This document shows, piece after piece, positions 38,257 through 47,248 of a DNA stretch of 64,000 bases. A model generated the notes under the pieces. It was not told the origin of the DNA and did no database searches. It worked only from the letters and a program-made list of their open reading frames with translations. Position numbers and translations under genes: made by a program. Every line of letters begins with the position of its first letter. Position 1 is the stretch's first letter. Origin of the DNA: Desulfovibrionales bacterium. GTDB lineage: Bacteria > Desulfobacterota > Desulfovibrionia > Desulfovibrionales > Desulfomicrobiaceae. The DNA lies in NCBI GenBank assembly GCA_012729655.1, contig JAAYCS010000036.1:1-64000 (forward strand), read 5' to 3'.

Positions 38257-39027
38257 CTACTTGCGCACGGGCTCAAGAAATTCCGTCCACAACACGGCGC
38301 CCAGCTCCACGTCCTTGGCTTTGCCTTGGTGGTCCATCTTGGCTTCAGATGTGTTCAGGGCCGCGAATCCCCACCAGCCGGCCCAGGGTACCGCATACGT
38401 GAACACGCCGTTGTCGTCACCCTTGACCACCTGGGTGACCATGTAGTCGTTAGGCGCTTTGTACGCGCCTTTCTGGTTGTAGAACTCAACTTCGACCACC
38501 GCGCCTGGCACGGGCTTGCCATCCAGCAGAACCTGACCAGTGAACACGTTGCCCGCGTAATTGCCAAAAGGCCTGCTCAGGGGCACGATTTCCGTCTTCA
38601 CGCCGACAGGTTCTTCCCATCCTTCCTCCTCGCCGAAGGCCGCGACAACGGTCTTGGTGTAGTGGACGATGAAGCAATCCTCGGCCGGCTCCCAATACGG
38701 CTTGGGCTCCATCACGAACTGATATACCCCTGGTTTCTTCATCGTGTAGAGGAGCTTCCAGGCCTCATGGTTCATGATCTTCGCCGGCTTGAGAGCCGAC
38801 AGCAGGTCCTCGGCCTGACCGTTCACGAAAACCCTGACGGAGGTCGGGCTGTCCAAAGGCATTCCGACCCCTTGCATGGGGTGAGAAAATGACAGTGCCA
38901 GCTCGATTGCCGCCTCTTTCTTGTCCATGGCCGTGCTTGCGGATGGTATGACCATCCCGAAATGACCCAGGGCGGTGTTGGCGACAAGAAGGATCGCACA
39001 AGCACAGAATAGGAAAACTTTTTTCAT
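38257..39027 (-). CDS. nikK: DUF4198 periplasmic protein of the nickel system (NikK-like)
   Basis: 256 residues with a signal peptide (MKKVFLFCACAILLVANTALG) and a mature N-terminus HFGMVIPS, where the first His is likely a metal ligand as in NikK-type proteins. The body is a DUF4198 beta-sandwich with GQVLLDGKPVPGAVVEVEFYN and the late PWAGWWGFAALN block. In ECF nickel operons such proteins are thought to pass metal to NikM. The ATG at 39027 has GGAGTG upstream. It is the first gene of the operon. Confidence 0.88.
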   Translation of the reverse strand: MKKVFLFCACAILLVANTALGHFGMVIPSASTAMDKKEAAIELALSFSHPMQGVGMPLDSPTSVRVFVNGQAEDLLSALKPAKIMNHEAWKLLYTMKKPGVYQFVMEPKPYWEPAEDCFIVHYTKTVVAAFGEEEGWEEPVGVKTEIVPLSRPFGNYAGNVFTGQVLLDGKPVPGAVVEVEFYNQKGAYKAPNDYMVTQVVKGDDNGVFTYAVPWAGWWGFAALNTSEAKMDHQGKAKDVELGAVLWTEFLEPVRK

Positions 39028-39348
39028 GACGAACACTCCTGCATGCTTGAGTTTTTCGACTACGAATTTTTTGAAACAATTCGATTAAAAAAACAAAAAA
39101 AAGTCTCTATAAATAATACGAAAACAAAAAAAATAATACACGCCCATTTACAAAGGTGAACACGTTTCTGTCAAGGTGCAGTTCTGGGGAATGATTTCTC
39201 TCTGTACCCCGGCTCCGTTTCGCCTATGGTTGCCGGACAGAAAAACCTATTTTCCGGTGGACGGACTCAAGAGCTTTTCCTATTTTTCTGCCACACCACA
39301 CCCCGCACTCCACCCATCCAGGCCCTAGGCCACCTCAAGGACAACATC
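39028..39348. other. AT-rich divergent region upstream of nikK
   Basis: 321 bases without a gene. The section 39058-39160 is strikingly A/T-rich. It carries AATAATAC twice (39112-39119 and 39132-39139), 20 bases apart (two helical turns), which could be an operator for the nik operon. I do not find a clear NikR box or a cobalamin riboswitch. The right end holds the AAGGA site for the methyltransferase start. Confidence 0.45.
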
Positions 39349-40530
39349 GTGGACCCACAACTCATCATATCCAAAGGTCGCGAAAAATCGCTGCGCAGAC
39401 GGCACCCATGGATCTTTTCCGGAGCCGTGGCCCGCGTCATTGGCAACCCGAAACCAGGACAGACTGTGGATGTGCGAGCAGAAAACGGCGACTGGCTCGG
39501 TCGGGCCGCTTTTTCGCCCGCGTCCCAGATCCAGGCCCGGATCTGGACCTTTGATACGGACGAACGGATTGACGAACAGTTCTTTTTGCGGAGCATCAGG
39601 AACGCCGCTCGCCAGCGCCACGGACTGGAAGGATCAGGCACTGCCCTGCGCCTGGTTCATTCCGAGTCCGATGGCCTGCCCGGATTGATCCTGGACCGCT
39701 ACAACGGAGTGCTCGTTTTCCAGTTGCTGACCGCGGGCGCGGAGTTCTGTCGCAAGGCAGTTGTTGATGCACTGCGCCAACTCTACCCTGACGACGCCAT
39801 CCTGGAGCGGTCGGACGTGGAAGTGCGGGCCAAGGAAGGCCTCCAGGAGCGGATCGGGGTCGTTCATGGTCGGATCCCGGAGCTTGTCCCGATCCTTGAG
39901 AATGGACTTGAATACCTGGTTGATGTGCGTGGTGGTCACAAGACCGGTTTTTACCTGGACCAGCGCGACAACCGACTGGCAGTGGGCCGGGTTGCGGCTG
40001 GAGCTGAAATGCTGAACTGCTTCTGCTACACCGGGGGCTTCGGACTCGCCGCCCTGGGCGGTGGCGCGGCCCGCGTAACCCAGCTGGATGCATCAGCCCA
40101 GGCCCTGGCTTTGGCCGATCGCAACCGGGAAAAAAATGGCTTCCCGACGGAACGCATGACCACTGTCTGCGGCGACGCATTCCAAATCCTGCGCGCCTGG
40201 CACAGAGAAGGCCGCCGCTATGACATCATTGTGCTGGACCCCCCCAAGTTCGCCGACTCCAAGGCCAGCCTGAACCGGGCCTGCCGGGGCTACAAGGACA
40301 TCAACCTGTGTGCGTTCCGGCTCTTGCAGCCCGGTGGACGGCTCTTCACCTTTTCCTGCTCCGGATTGATGGAAGACGGATTGTTCCAGAAAATCGTGGC
40401 CGATGCGGCCCTGGATGCCGGACGCAACGGCCGCATTCTTCACCGTCTGAGCCAGGCGGCAGATCATCCCGTGGCCCTGCCTTTTCCCGAAGGGTCCTAC
40501 CTGAAGGGACTGGAAATTCTCGTGGAGTAG
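39349..40530 (+). CDS. RlmI-like class I rRNA cytosine methyltransferase
   Basis: 393 residues. The N-terminal PUA domain (ISKGREKSLRRRHPWIFSGAV) is followed by an EEHEE-like domain and a Rossmann SAM-binding domain with NCFCYTGGFGLAAL (motif I), LDASAQALALA (motif II) and the catalytic region VLDPPKFADS. This is the RlmI/RlmK-like architecture that methylates C5 of 23S rRNA cytosines. The start is GTG 39349 with AAGGA upstream; the longer frame to 39226 encodes unrelated sequence. lplA follows after 34 bases. Confidence 0.92.
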   Translation: MDPQLIISKGREKSLRRRHPWIFSGAVARVIGNPKPGQTVDVRAENGDWLGRAAFSPASQIQARIWTFDTDERIDEQFFLRSIRNAARQRHGLEGSGTALRLVHSESDGLPGLILDRYNGVLVFQLLTAGAEFCRKAVVDALRQLYPDDAILERSDVEVRAKEGLQERIGVVHGRIPELVPILENGLEYLVDVRGGHKTGFYLDQRDNRLAVGRVAAGAEMLNCFCYTGGFGLAALGGGAARVTQLDASAQALALADRNREKNGFPTERMTTVCGDAFQILRAWHREGRRYDIIVLDPPKFADSKASLNRACRGYKDINLCAFRLLQPGGRLFTFSCSGLMEDGLFQKIVADAALDAGRNGRILHRLSQAADHPVALPFPEGSYLKGLEILVE

Positions 40531-40564
40531 GCTCCCCGCCAACTGACCCTCATAGGAGACATCC

Positions 40565-41542
40565 ATGCGGTACATGCACAACAGGCACACCGATCCAGCC
40601 TTCAACCTTGCGGCCGAGGAGTGGCTCCTGCGCAACACACACACGGACATCTTCATGCTCTGGCGCAACGCTCCGGCCGTCATCGTCGGCCGCAACCAGA
40701 ATACCACGGCAGAGATTGACCAGGAATTCGTCCGCCAGCGCGGCATCGCGGTCATCCGTCGTCTGACCGGCGGCGGGGCCGTGTTCCATGATCTGGGCAA
40801 CGTCAACTTCTCTTTCATCCAGCTGGGCAACCAGAGCAGACATCTCGATTTCCACCGCTTCACCACGCCCATTCTGGAAGCCCTGCGGGCCATGGGGGTG
40901 AACTGCCAGTTCGAGGGCCGCAACGACCTGGTCATTGACGGCCATAAGTTCTCCGGCAACGCCCAGTTCATGGAGAAGGATCGGGTCCTTCATCACGGGA
41001 CCCTGCTTTTTTCGGCCCAGATGACTGACCTGTCCGGAGCGCTCAAGGTCAACCCGGTCAAGTACGCGGACAAGGCGGTCAAAAGCGTCAAGAAGCGGGT
41101 GACCAATATCGCCAGCCACCTGCCCCAACCCATGGCGGTTGAAGATTTCATTCACCGGGTCATGGACCACGTGTCCGGCGGGGCCTCCACGGCCGAGCTG
41201 GGACTCAGGCCAGATGAAGAAGCCGGCATTGCAGACCTGGTGCGCACAAAATACGGGACATGGGAATGGAATTTCGGGGCCTCTCCGGACTACGGGTTCA
41301 CACGTGGCACGCGCACCCAGGGCGGGGTGGTCGAGGTGCATCTCGACGTCCATCACGGGCATATCCGCGGGGCGCGCATTTTCGGAGATTTCTTCGGAAC
41401 CCGGCCTGTGGCTGAGCTGGAGAAGATCCTGGCCGGAGTACGGCACGAGCCGGGAGCCATCCTGGATGCGTTGAGGGGCGTTGCTGTCTGCGAATTCATC
41501 CGCGACGTTGACGCTGCGGACTTTGTGGGTTGCCTGTTCTGA
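40565..41542 (+). CDS. lplA: Lipoate-protein ligase
   Basis: 325 residues that attach lipoate to proteins such as glycine-cleavage H protein. The lipoyl-AMP-binding RRLTGGGAVFHDLGN and the catalytic lysine segment GRNDLVIDGHKFSGNAQ are intact, and an accessory C-terminal domain (from about 245) is present. An AGGAGA site precedes ATG 40565. Adjacent genes offer no further hint of the target. Confidence 0.94.
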   Translation: MRYMHNRHTDPAFNLAAEEWLLRNTHTDIFMLWRNAPAVIVGRNQNTTAEIDQEFVRQRGIAVIRRLTGGGAVFHDLGNVNFSFIQLGNQSRHLDFHRFTTPILEALRAMGVNCQFEGRNDLVIDGHKFSGNAQFMEKDRVLHHGTLLFSAQMTDLSGALKVNPVKYADKAVKSVKKRVTNIASHLPQPMAVEDFIHRVMDHVSGGASTAELGLRPDEEAGIADLVRTKYGTWEWNFGASPDYGFTRGTRTQGGVVEVHLDVHHGHIRGARIFGDFFGTRPVAELEKILAGVRHEPGAILDALRGVAVCEFIRDVDAADFVGCLF

Positions 41543-41555
41543 CCCCTGAATCGAA

Positions 41556-41582
41556 ATAAAAAAGGCAGGGACGGCCCTGCCT
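41556..41582 (-). terminator. Intrinsic terminator of metG
   Basis: On the minus strand AGGCAGGG-CCGT-CCCTGCCT is followed by TTTTTATTTCG. It lies 22 bases after the metG stop. The stem can also stop lplA transcripts coming from the other side. Confidence 0.88.
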
Positions 41583-41604
41583 CAAAAGCTTCTTTTCCTG
41601 ATCT

Positions 41605-43551
41605 TTACGACACCTTGCTGCCGTTTTTAACTATTGCACTCGGCACGAGCAGCTGCATCCCGCCTTCCTGCTTGAGGGCCAGGACCATGCCCTGGGAAAC
41701 CTGCCCCCGCAGCTTGCGGGGCTTCAGATTGGCCACCACAACCACCTGCCGTCCAAGCAGGGCCTCCGGCGACCAGTGCTCTGCAATGCCGGCCACCACT
41801 TGCCGGAGGTCTTCCTCACCCGTGTCGACCTTCAGGATCAGCAGGCGGTCCGCCTCAGGATGCTGCTCCACAGCCAGCACCGTGCCCACGCGCAGGTCGA
41901 CCTTGGCAAAATCCTCAAACTCGATGCACTCCGGACAGGCCATCTCGATCTTGGGACCGGACTCTGCCTCCTTGGGCGTCTTGACCTTCCTGGACACAGC
42001 GGGCCTTTCCCCCCTGGACTCCAGATCCTGGCGGGGGAAGAGGTTGGAACGCTCGGCCACGGCTGTACCCGGAGCCAAACCGAACCAGGATGAGGTTTCG
42101 GCCTCCAGGTCCGCTCCTTCCAGGGAGAACTTCACGCCGAGCTGGGCGAGCATGGTCTCGCTGGTTGATGGCATGACGGGCCACAGGTGCACGGCCACCT
42201 TGCGCATCCCTTCCAGAATGACATAGATGACTGTTCCCAGCCGGATTAGATCCTGGTTCTTGAACAGCGTCCAGGGAGCCGCCGTGTCGATGTATTTGTT
42301 CAGATACCGGACCAGGTCCCACAGGGATTTCATGGCCCGGGAAAATTGAAAATGCTCGAATTGAATCTGGAAATTGGCTATGGCGTTGTGTCCAATCTCA
42401 AGTACCTCCCGATCCAGCTCCATCAACTGGCCGCACTCGGGCACTTTGCCACCGAAATACTTGTGGGTCATGGACAGACTGCGCGAAAACAGGTTGCCCA
42501 GGTCGTTGGCCAAATCGGCATTGAAGCGACCCGCCAGGGCCTCCTCGCTGAAGGAGGAATCCTGGCCGAAACTCATCTCCGACAGCAGGAAATAGCGGAA
42601 TGCACTGAGGCCGTATTTTTCGGCCATGTCCAGAGGGGCGATGACGTTGCCCAGGCTCTTGGACATCTTGGTCTCGTTGACCGTCCAGTACCCATGCACC
42701 CGCAGACCCTTGTAGAGCGGGATGCCCGCGGACATGAGCATGGTCGGCCAGAATACGGCGTGGGGCTTGAGGATGTCCTTGGCCACCAAGTGGTGCGCTC
42801 CAGTCCAGTATCTGCGGTACTTCTCCCCCTCGGGATAGCCCAGGGCCGAAATGTAGTTGATAAGGGCATCGAACCAGACATACGTCACGAAATCCGTGTC
42901 AAAGGGAAGCTCAATACCCCAGGTCAGCCGCGTCTTGGGCCGGGAGATGCACAAATCTCCCAGGTCCTCTTTGAGCATGGACAGAACTTCGTTGCGATAG
43001 CGTTCGGGCTGGATGAACTCCGGGTTGGCCTCGATGTGCTGACGCAGCGGCTCCAGATACTTGCTCATGCGGAAGAAATAGTTCTTCTCCTTGATAAAGG
43101 TCGGCACGGTCTGATGGTCCGGGCATTTGCCATCCACCAGCTCCTTGTCCGTGTAGAACCGCTCGCACCCGAAACAGTAGTGCCCGCCATACTCGTCGAA
43201 ATAGATGTCGCCCTTGTCGAACACGGCTTGCAGCACGTGCTGCACACAAGCCTTGTGTTCAGGATCCGTGGTCCGGATGAAATGATCGTTGGAAATCTCC
43301 AGCCGGGGCCAGAGCTCCTGAAACAACCGGCTGATTGCGTCGGAATAGGTCTTGGGATCCTGGCCGCTCGCCTCTGCGGCCTGTACGATCTTGTCGCCGT
43401 GCTCGTCCGTGCCGGTCAAAAAAAACGTCGCATCGCCTTTCAGGCGATGAAAACGGCTGATACTGTCCGCGACGATTGTCGTGTAGCCATGCCCCAGATG
43501 GGGCCGGGCATTCACGTAATAGATGGGTGTGGATATAAAAAACGGTTTCAA
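41605..43551 (-). CDS. metG: Methionyl-tRNA synthetase with C-terminal tRNA-binding domain
   Basis: 648 residues. The class I signatures HLGHG and KMSKSLGN, a zinc knuckle (CFGCERFYTDKELVDGKCPDH) and an anticodon-binding helical domain are followed by a C-terminal EMAP/Trbp111-like domain (FAKVDLRVGTVLAVEQHPEADRLL). I choose TTG 43551 as start: AAGGAG lies seven bases upstream and the protein then begins (M)KPFFISTPIYYVN, as family members do. The GTG at 43587 would overlap the upstream gene's stop. The charged segment at about 490-530 links the domains. Confidence 0.95.
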   Translation of the reverse strand: MKPFFISTPIYYVNARPHLGHGYTTIVADSISRFHRLKGDATFFLTGTDEHGDKIVQAAEASGQDPKTYSDAISRLFQELWPRLEISNDHFIRTTDPEHKACVQHVLQAVFDKGDIYFDEYGGHYCFGCERFYTDKELVDGKCPDHQTVPTFIKEKNYFFRMSKYLEPLRQHIEANPEFIQPERYRNEVLSMLKEDLGDLCISRPKTRLTWGIELPFDTDFVTYVWFDALINYISALGYPEGEKYRRYWTGAHHLVAKDILKPHAVFWPTMLMSAGIPLYKGLRVHGYWTVNETKMSKSLGNVIAPLDMAEKYGLSAFRYFLLSEMSFGQDSSFSEEALAGRFNADLANDLGNLFSRSLSMTHKYFGGKVPECGQLMELDREVLEIGHNAIANFQIQFEHFQFSRAMKSLWDLVRYLNKYIDTAAPWTLFKNQDLIRLGTVIYVILEGMRKVAVHLWPVMPSTSETMLAQLGVKFSLEGADLEAETSSWFGLAPGTAVAERSNLFPRQDLESRGERPAVSRKVKTPKEAESGPKIEMACPECIEFEDFAKVDLRVGTVLAVEQHPEADRLLILKVDTGEEDLRQVVAGIAEHWSPEALLGRQVVVVANLKPRKLRGQVSQGMVLALKQEGGMQLLVPSAIVKNGSKVS

Positions 43552-43583
43552 AGCATATCTCCTTGCTGCGCTCCGGGTCCTGT

Positions 43584-44765
43584 TCACTCTTTGACTTTTG
43601 CCCCTGTTTCACGGGGGGAAGGTGCAGGCTTGCGCCGCTTATCCCGGTATCGCTGTTCCCTGCGGTCCCGCGGCTGGCCCGTCTGATCCCGGTCTTCAGT
43701 ACGTTCGCCCGATTCCCCACGTAAGCCTTCACGCAGGGATCGCCCGTGGTGTTCAGGCCGGTCCGGCCGTTCGCGCCTGTCCATGCGCGGACCATGCCCT
43801 GCTGCCCCATGGCGAAGACGCTGGTCCTTGCGCTGGTGCCTGGAGGCCTGGCTTTCGGATCGTTGGCCGCTTTGGGCGCGTAATTCCGGATCGACCAGAG
43901 CTTCCAGTTCCGCAGGAACATCATCCGGGCAGTCTTCTGAGGTCTGCCCCCTGGGTTGATCCGGCAAGAGCATGACGGCCCAATCGCTCAGAGAGAAGTC
44001 CACCTCCTCCCCCGCTTCGGTCAGCACGGTGACCGAGTCGCGAAACATGTTGGCCCGCAACGTCTTCATCCCTCCCTGGGAGGTCATATACCTGCGGCCT
44101 ATCTTGGGAGCCCGGTTCTGGAAATCCGAGTAGTTATCCTTCTCGTAGGCCAGACAACACAAAAGTCGACCACAGACTCCGGATATTTTGGCCGGGTTTA
44201 AAAACAGATTTTGATCCTTGGCCATCTTGATGGTCACAGGCTCAAAGCGACGCAGATAGCGGCGGCAGCAACAGACCTGTCCGCAGTTACCCAGGGCGCC
44301 GAGCATCTGGGTCTCGTGACGCACGCCGATCTGGCGCAGCTCGATGCGGGTGCGGTAGTTGCGGACCAGGTCCTTGACCAATTCGCGGAAATCCACTCGC
44401 CCCGGTGCCGTAAAGTAAAAGATCATCTTACTGCGGTCGAAGTAGATCTCCACTTCCACCAGCTTCATGTCCAGGCCGAGCCGATCTACGCACTGCTGGC
44501 AGAACTTCCGGGCCTCCTTGGCCAGGGCGAGATTTTCTCGTCCAATCTCCAAGTCCTCTTGGGTGGCCGGTCGATAGATGGGCTTGACGGCCTCAGGGTC
44601 GACGCCGTCAGGCAGAGCGTCCCGCAAGGTCACAATCTGACCGAAACCTATCCCTTCTTCGGTCTTGACCAGGACCATGTCCTGCAGAGAGAGAACGAAA
44701 GGAGTGGCCTGGAAATAGTAGACCTGACCCTGCCTCCTGAAGGAAACTCCAACAAATTGAGCCAT
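43584..44765 (-). CDS. PSP1/RicT-like protein with an Arg-rich tail
   Basis: 393 residues. The PSP1 domain is clear: LVKTEEGIGFGQIV, then CGQVCCCRRYLRRFEPVTIKMAK, followed by SGVCGRLLCCLAYE; cysteines at these positions hold Fe-S clusters in Bacillus RicT (YaaT). RicT affects RNA processing and biofilm switches there; the role in Gram-negatives is unknown. The last 100 residues are Arg/Asp/Glu-rich (RHQRKDQRLRHG, REQRYRDKRRK) and look disordered and RNA-binding. The ATG at 44765 has AGGA upstream. It lies 32 bases before metG. Confidence 0.88.
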   Translation of the reverse strand: MAQFVGVSFRRQGQVYYFQATPFVLSLQDMVLVKTEEGIGFGQIVTLRDALPDGVDPEAVKPIYRPATQEDLEIGRENLALAKEARKFCQQCVDRLGLDMKLVEVEIYFDRSKMIFYFTAPGRVDFRELVKDLVRNYRTRIELRQIGVRHETQMLGALGNCGQVCCCRRYLRRFEPVTIKMAKDQNLFLNPAKISGVCGRLLCCLAYEKDNYSDFQNRAPKIGRRYMTSQGGMKTLRANMFRDSVTVLTEAGEEVDFSLSDWAVMLLPDQPRGQTSEDCPDDVPAELEALVDPELRAQSGQRSESQASRHQRKDQRLRHGAAGHGPRMDRRERPDRPEHHGRSLREGLRGESGERTEDRDQTGQPRDRREQRYRDKRRKPAPSPRETGAKVKE

Positions 44766-44834
44766 ATATATCCTAAAAACCCCTGATTCAGAAAGCCGGG
44801 AACGATCGTGAATGCAAGCCACCACGCCGGGTTG

Positions 44835-44873
44835 AAAAAAAAACCGGCTCCGAGCCAGTGCCCGGAACCGGTT
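44835..44873 (-). terminator. Intrinsic terminator of the nfnAB operon
   Basis: On the minus strand AACCGGTTCCG and CGGAGCCGGTT pair (one T-G wobble), followed by nine T residues. It lies 30 bases after the nfnB stop. Confidence 0.9.
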
Positions 44874-44902
44874 GTGTAGCGGGAGAAGCCATAACTGACA
44901 AG

Positions 44903-46318
44903 CTAGAGAAGGCCGAGCCTGCGGGCGATTTCCCGGGCGGATTTGCGCCCGGCGCCCATGGCCAGGACCACCGTGGCCGCGCCTGTGACGATGTCGCCGC
45001 CGGCGAAGACCATGGGGATCTCCGTTTCGCCGGTTTCTGGGTCGGCCTGGATGTAGCCCCATTTGTTCAGCGTCAGCTCCGGAGTTTCGCGCAGCAGGAC
45101 CTGATTGGGCCCCGTACCGATACCGAGGATGGCCAGATCCGTGGGAATGTCGAAGAACGCCCCCGCCACCGGGACAGGCTTGCGCCGCCCCGAGGCATCG
45201 GGTTCTCCCAGTTCCATGCGCTGCACGGTCAAGCCCGTCAAGTGGCCCTTCTCGTCGCCGTTGAAGGACACCGGGGCCGCCAGATTCTCCAGGCAGACCC
45301 CCTCCTCCAGGGCGTGTTCAAGCTCTTCGAGACGGGCCGGCATCTCCTCCTTGGTGCGGCGGTAGACGATGGTCACCTTCTCGGCACCCAGGCGCAGGGC
45401 CGTGCGGGCCGCGTCCATGGCCACGTTGCCGCCGCCCAGGACTGTGACCTGCCGGCCGGCGGCCACGGGCGTGTCCACTTCAGGGAACTTGTAGCCACGC
45501 ATGAGGTTGACGCGGGTCAGATACTCGTTGGCGCTGTAAACGCCCAGCAGGCTCTCCCCGGGGATGTTCAGGAACTTGGGCAGCCCCGCTCCCACACCGA
45601 TGAACACCGCCTTGTAGCCCTGGGTAAAAAAATCCTGGATGGAGACGGTCTTGCCCACGACCCAGTTGGTTTTGAAGACCACTCCCATGCGCTTCAGGAA
45701 CTCCACTTCCGTGTGCACGATGGACTTGGGCAGGCGGAACTCCGGGATGCCGTAGGTCAGTACGCCGCCCACCTCGTGCAGGGCCTCGAACACCGTCACG
45801 GACACGCCTAGGGCGGCCAGATAACCGGCGGCCGTAAGGCTGCTCGGGCCCGAGCCGACACAGGCGACCTTCAAGTCCTCGCGCAGGAGCTTGCAGTCGT
45901 CCCCGCCGGTGACGGCATCGCACGGATTCACGGCATAGTAGGAATCGGCCACGAAGCGCTCCAGGCGGCCGATGGCGACAGGCTGGCCTGTGGGGTTCAG
46001 CTTGCACCTGGCCTCACACTGCTTTTCCTGGGGGCAGACCCGGCCGCAGACCGCCGGCAGGCTGTTGGTGGCCTTGATGACCTTGTAGGCCTCGTCGAGG
46101 CGCCCCTCGACCACTTCGTGAATGAAGGCCTTGCAGTCCACCTCGACCGGGCAGCCGGCCTGGCAGGTGGGGTTCTTGCATTGCAGACAGCGCCGGGCCT
46201 CGGCCTGCGCCTGCTCCAGGGTGTAGCCCAGAGCGACCTCGTTGAAATTGCCGCTGCGGACATGGGGGTCCTGCATGGGCATGGACACGCGGGGGAGGAG
46301 TTTAGCTTTCTTTGCCAT
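44903..46318 (-). CDS. nfnB: NfnB/GltD-like subunit of NADH-dependent ferredoxin:NADP+ oxidoreductase
   Basis: 471 residues. An N-terminal domain with two cysteine clusters (RCLQCKNPTCQAGCPVEVDC and CGRVCPQEKQCEARC, for [4Fe-4S] centres) is followed by two nucleotide-binding domains with FAD motif VACVGSGPSSLTAAGYLA and NADP-type VTVLGGGNVAMDAARTALR. Alone it would be called glutamate synthase small subunit, but the NfnA-like gene directly upstream (17-base overlap) makes NfnB the better name. The complex bifurcates electrons between NADPH, ferredoxin and NAD+ in the cytoplasm. The start is ATG 46318; GTG 46327 is possible. Confidence 0.9.
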   Translation of the reverse strand: MAKKAKLLPRVSMPMQDPHVRSGNFNEVALGYTLEQAQAEARRCLQCKNPTCQAGCPVEVDCKAFIHEVVEGRLDEAYKVIKATNSLPAVCGRVCPQEKQCEARCKLNPTGQPVAIGRLERFVADSYYAVNPCDAVTGGDDCKLLREDLKVACVGSGPSSLTAAGYLAALGVSVTVFEALHEVGGVLTYGIPEFRLPKSIVHTEVEFLKRMGVVFKTNWVVGKTVSIQDFFTQGYKAVFIGVGAGLPKFLNIPGESLLGVYSANEYLTRVNLMRGYKFPEVDTPVAAGRQVTVLGGGNVAMDAARTALRLGAEKVTIVYRRTKEEMPARLEELEHALEEGVCLENLAAPVSFNGDEKGHLTGLTVQRMELGEPDASGRRKPVPVAGAFFDIPTDLAILGIGTGPNQVLLRETPELTLNKWGYIQADPETGETEIPMVFAGGDIVTGAATVVLAMGAGRKSAREIARRLGLL

Positions 46319-47144
46319 GGCACTCACAGTAGCACTTGTAGGACTGTTTTTCCTGCGGAACGTACGACCCCAGCCGCATCATCAGCTCGCCGAAATCCAC
46401 CTTGTGGGCGTCGAACTCGGGCCCGTCCACGCAGGCGAAGCGGATGGAATCGTCCACCCGCACCCGGCAGGCGCCGCACATGCCGATGCCGTCGACCATG
46501 ATGGAGTTCAGGCTGACCACCGTCTTCACGCCGAAGGGGCGGGTCACTTCGGCCACTGCGCGCATCATGGGCACCGGCCCCACGGCCACGACCTCCTTGA
46601 CGTCCGGGTCGGACTCCAGGCGCTCCTTAAGGACCTGGGTCACGAAGCCCTTCTGCCCCTTGCTGCCGTCGTCGGTGGCGATCAGAACCTCGTGGCTGAA
46701 TTTCGAGAGCTCCTCCTCGAAGAGCAGCAGATCTGCCGAACGCGCGCCGATGATGGACACCACCTTGTTCCCGGCCTGGGCGTGGCCCTTGGCGATGTGG
46801 TGCATGGCAGCGATGCCCGTGCCGCCCCCGACGCAGATCACAGTGCCGACCTTGCGGATGTCCGTGGCCCGGCCCAGGGGGCCGCACAGATCAAGAACCG
46901 CATCGCCTTCGCCCAGCGTGTCCAGCATGGCCGTGCTCTTGCCCAGGACAAGGTAGACGATGGTGATGGTCCCTTTTCCGGCATCGGCGTCGGCGATGGT
47001 CAGCGGAAAGCGCTCGCCGTCCTCCGCCACGCGGAGGATGACGAAATTGCCCGGTTTGGCCTTGACCGCGATTTCGGGTGCGTCCAGGATCATCTCCGTG
47101 ACCCGTCCGGGGATGAGGACCCGTTTTTTCAGAATTGTACTCAC
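46302..47144 (-). CDS. nfnA: NfnA/ferredoxin-NADP reductase-like subunit
   Basis: 280 residues. An FAD-binding barrel (RFPLTIADADAGKGTITIVY) and NAD-binding fold (VICVGGGTGIAAMHHIA) are followed by the cysteine motif MCGACRV...FACVDGPEF near the C-terminus that holds a [2Fe-2S] cluster in NfnA and in dihydroorotate dehydrogenase PyrK relatives. I choose GTG 47144, because GGAGG lies five bases in front of it and the product then begins (M)STILKKRVLIPG. Upstream in-frame ATGs lie before this site. It overlaps nfnB. Confidence 0.9.
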   Translation of the reverse strand: MSTILKKRVLIPGRVTEMILDAPEIAVKAKPGNFVILRVAEDGERFPLTIADADAGKGTITIVYLVLGKSTAMLDTLGEGDAVLDLCGPLGRATDIRKVGTVICVGGGTGIAAMHHIAKGHAQAGNKVVSIIGARSADLLLFEEELSKFSHEVLIATDDGSKGQKGFVTQVLKERLESDPDVKEVVAVGPVPMMRAVAEVTRPFGVKTVVSLNSIMVDGIGMCGACRVRVDDSIRFACVDGPEFDAHKVDFGELMMRLGSYVPQEKQSYKCYCECHGKES

Positions 47145-47232
47145 CAATGCCTCCATGCCCGTCATGGGCGAACAGTTACCCTGAGACACTCATCGTCTTT
47201 ATTTTTCAAGTATCTCAAATTATCCTCCCAAT

Positions 47233-47248
47233 CGTAAAGTACTTTACG
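47233..47248. promoter_or_regulatory. Perfect 16-bp palindrome upstream of nfnA
   Basis: CGTAAAGTACTTTACG, fully self-complementary, 89 bases before the nfnA start. It may be an operator. It does not match the usual Rex or HcpR consensus, so the regulator is not assigned. The rest of 47145-47411 shows no gene. Confidence 0.5.

Noticed and set aside
39028-39348. Cobalamin riboswitch or NikR box before the nickel operon
   Set aside because: No B12-box-like sequence and no symmetric NikR-type site could be found in the AT-rich region.
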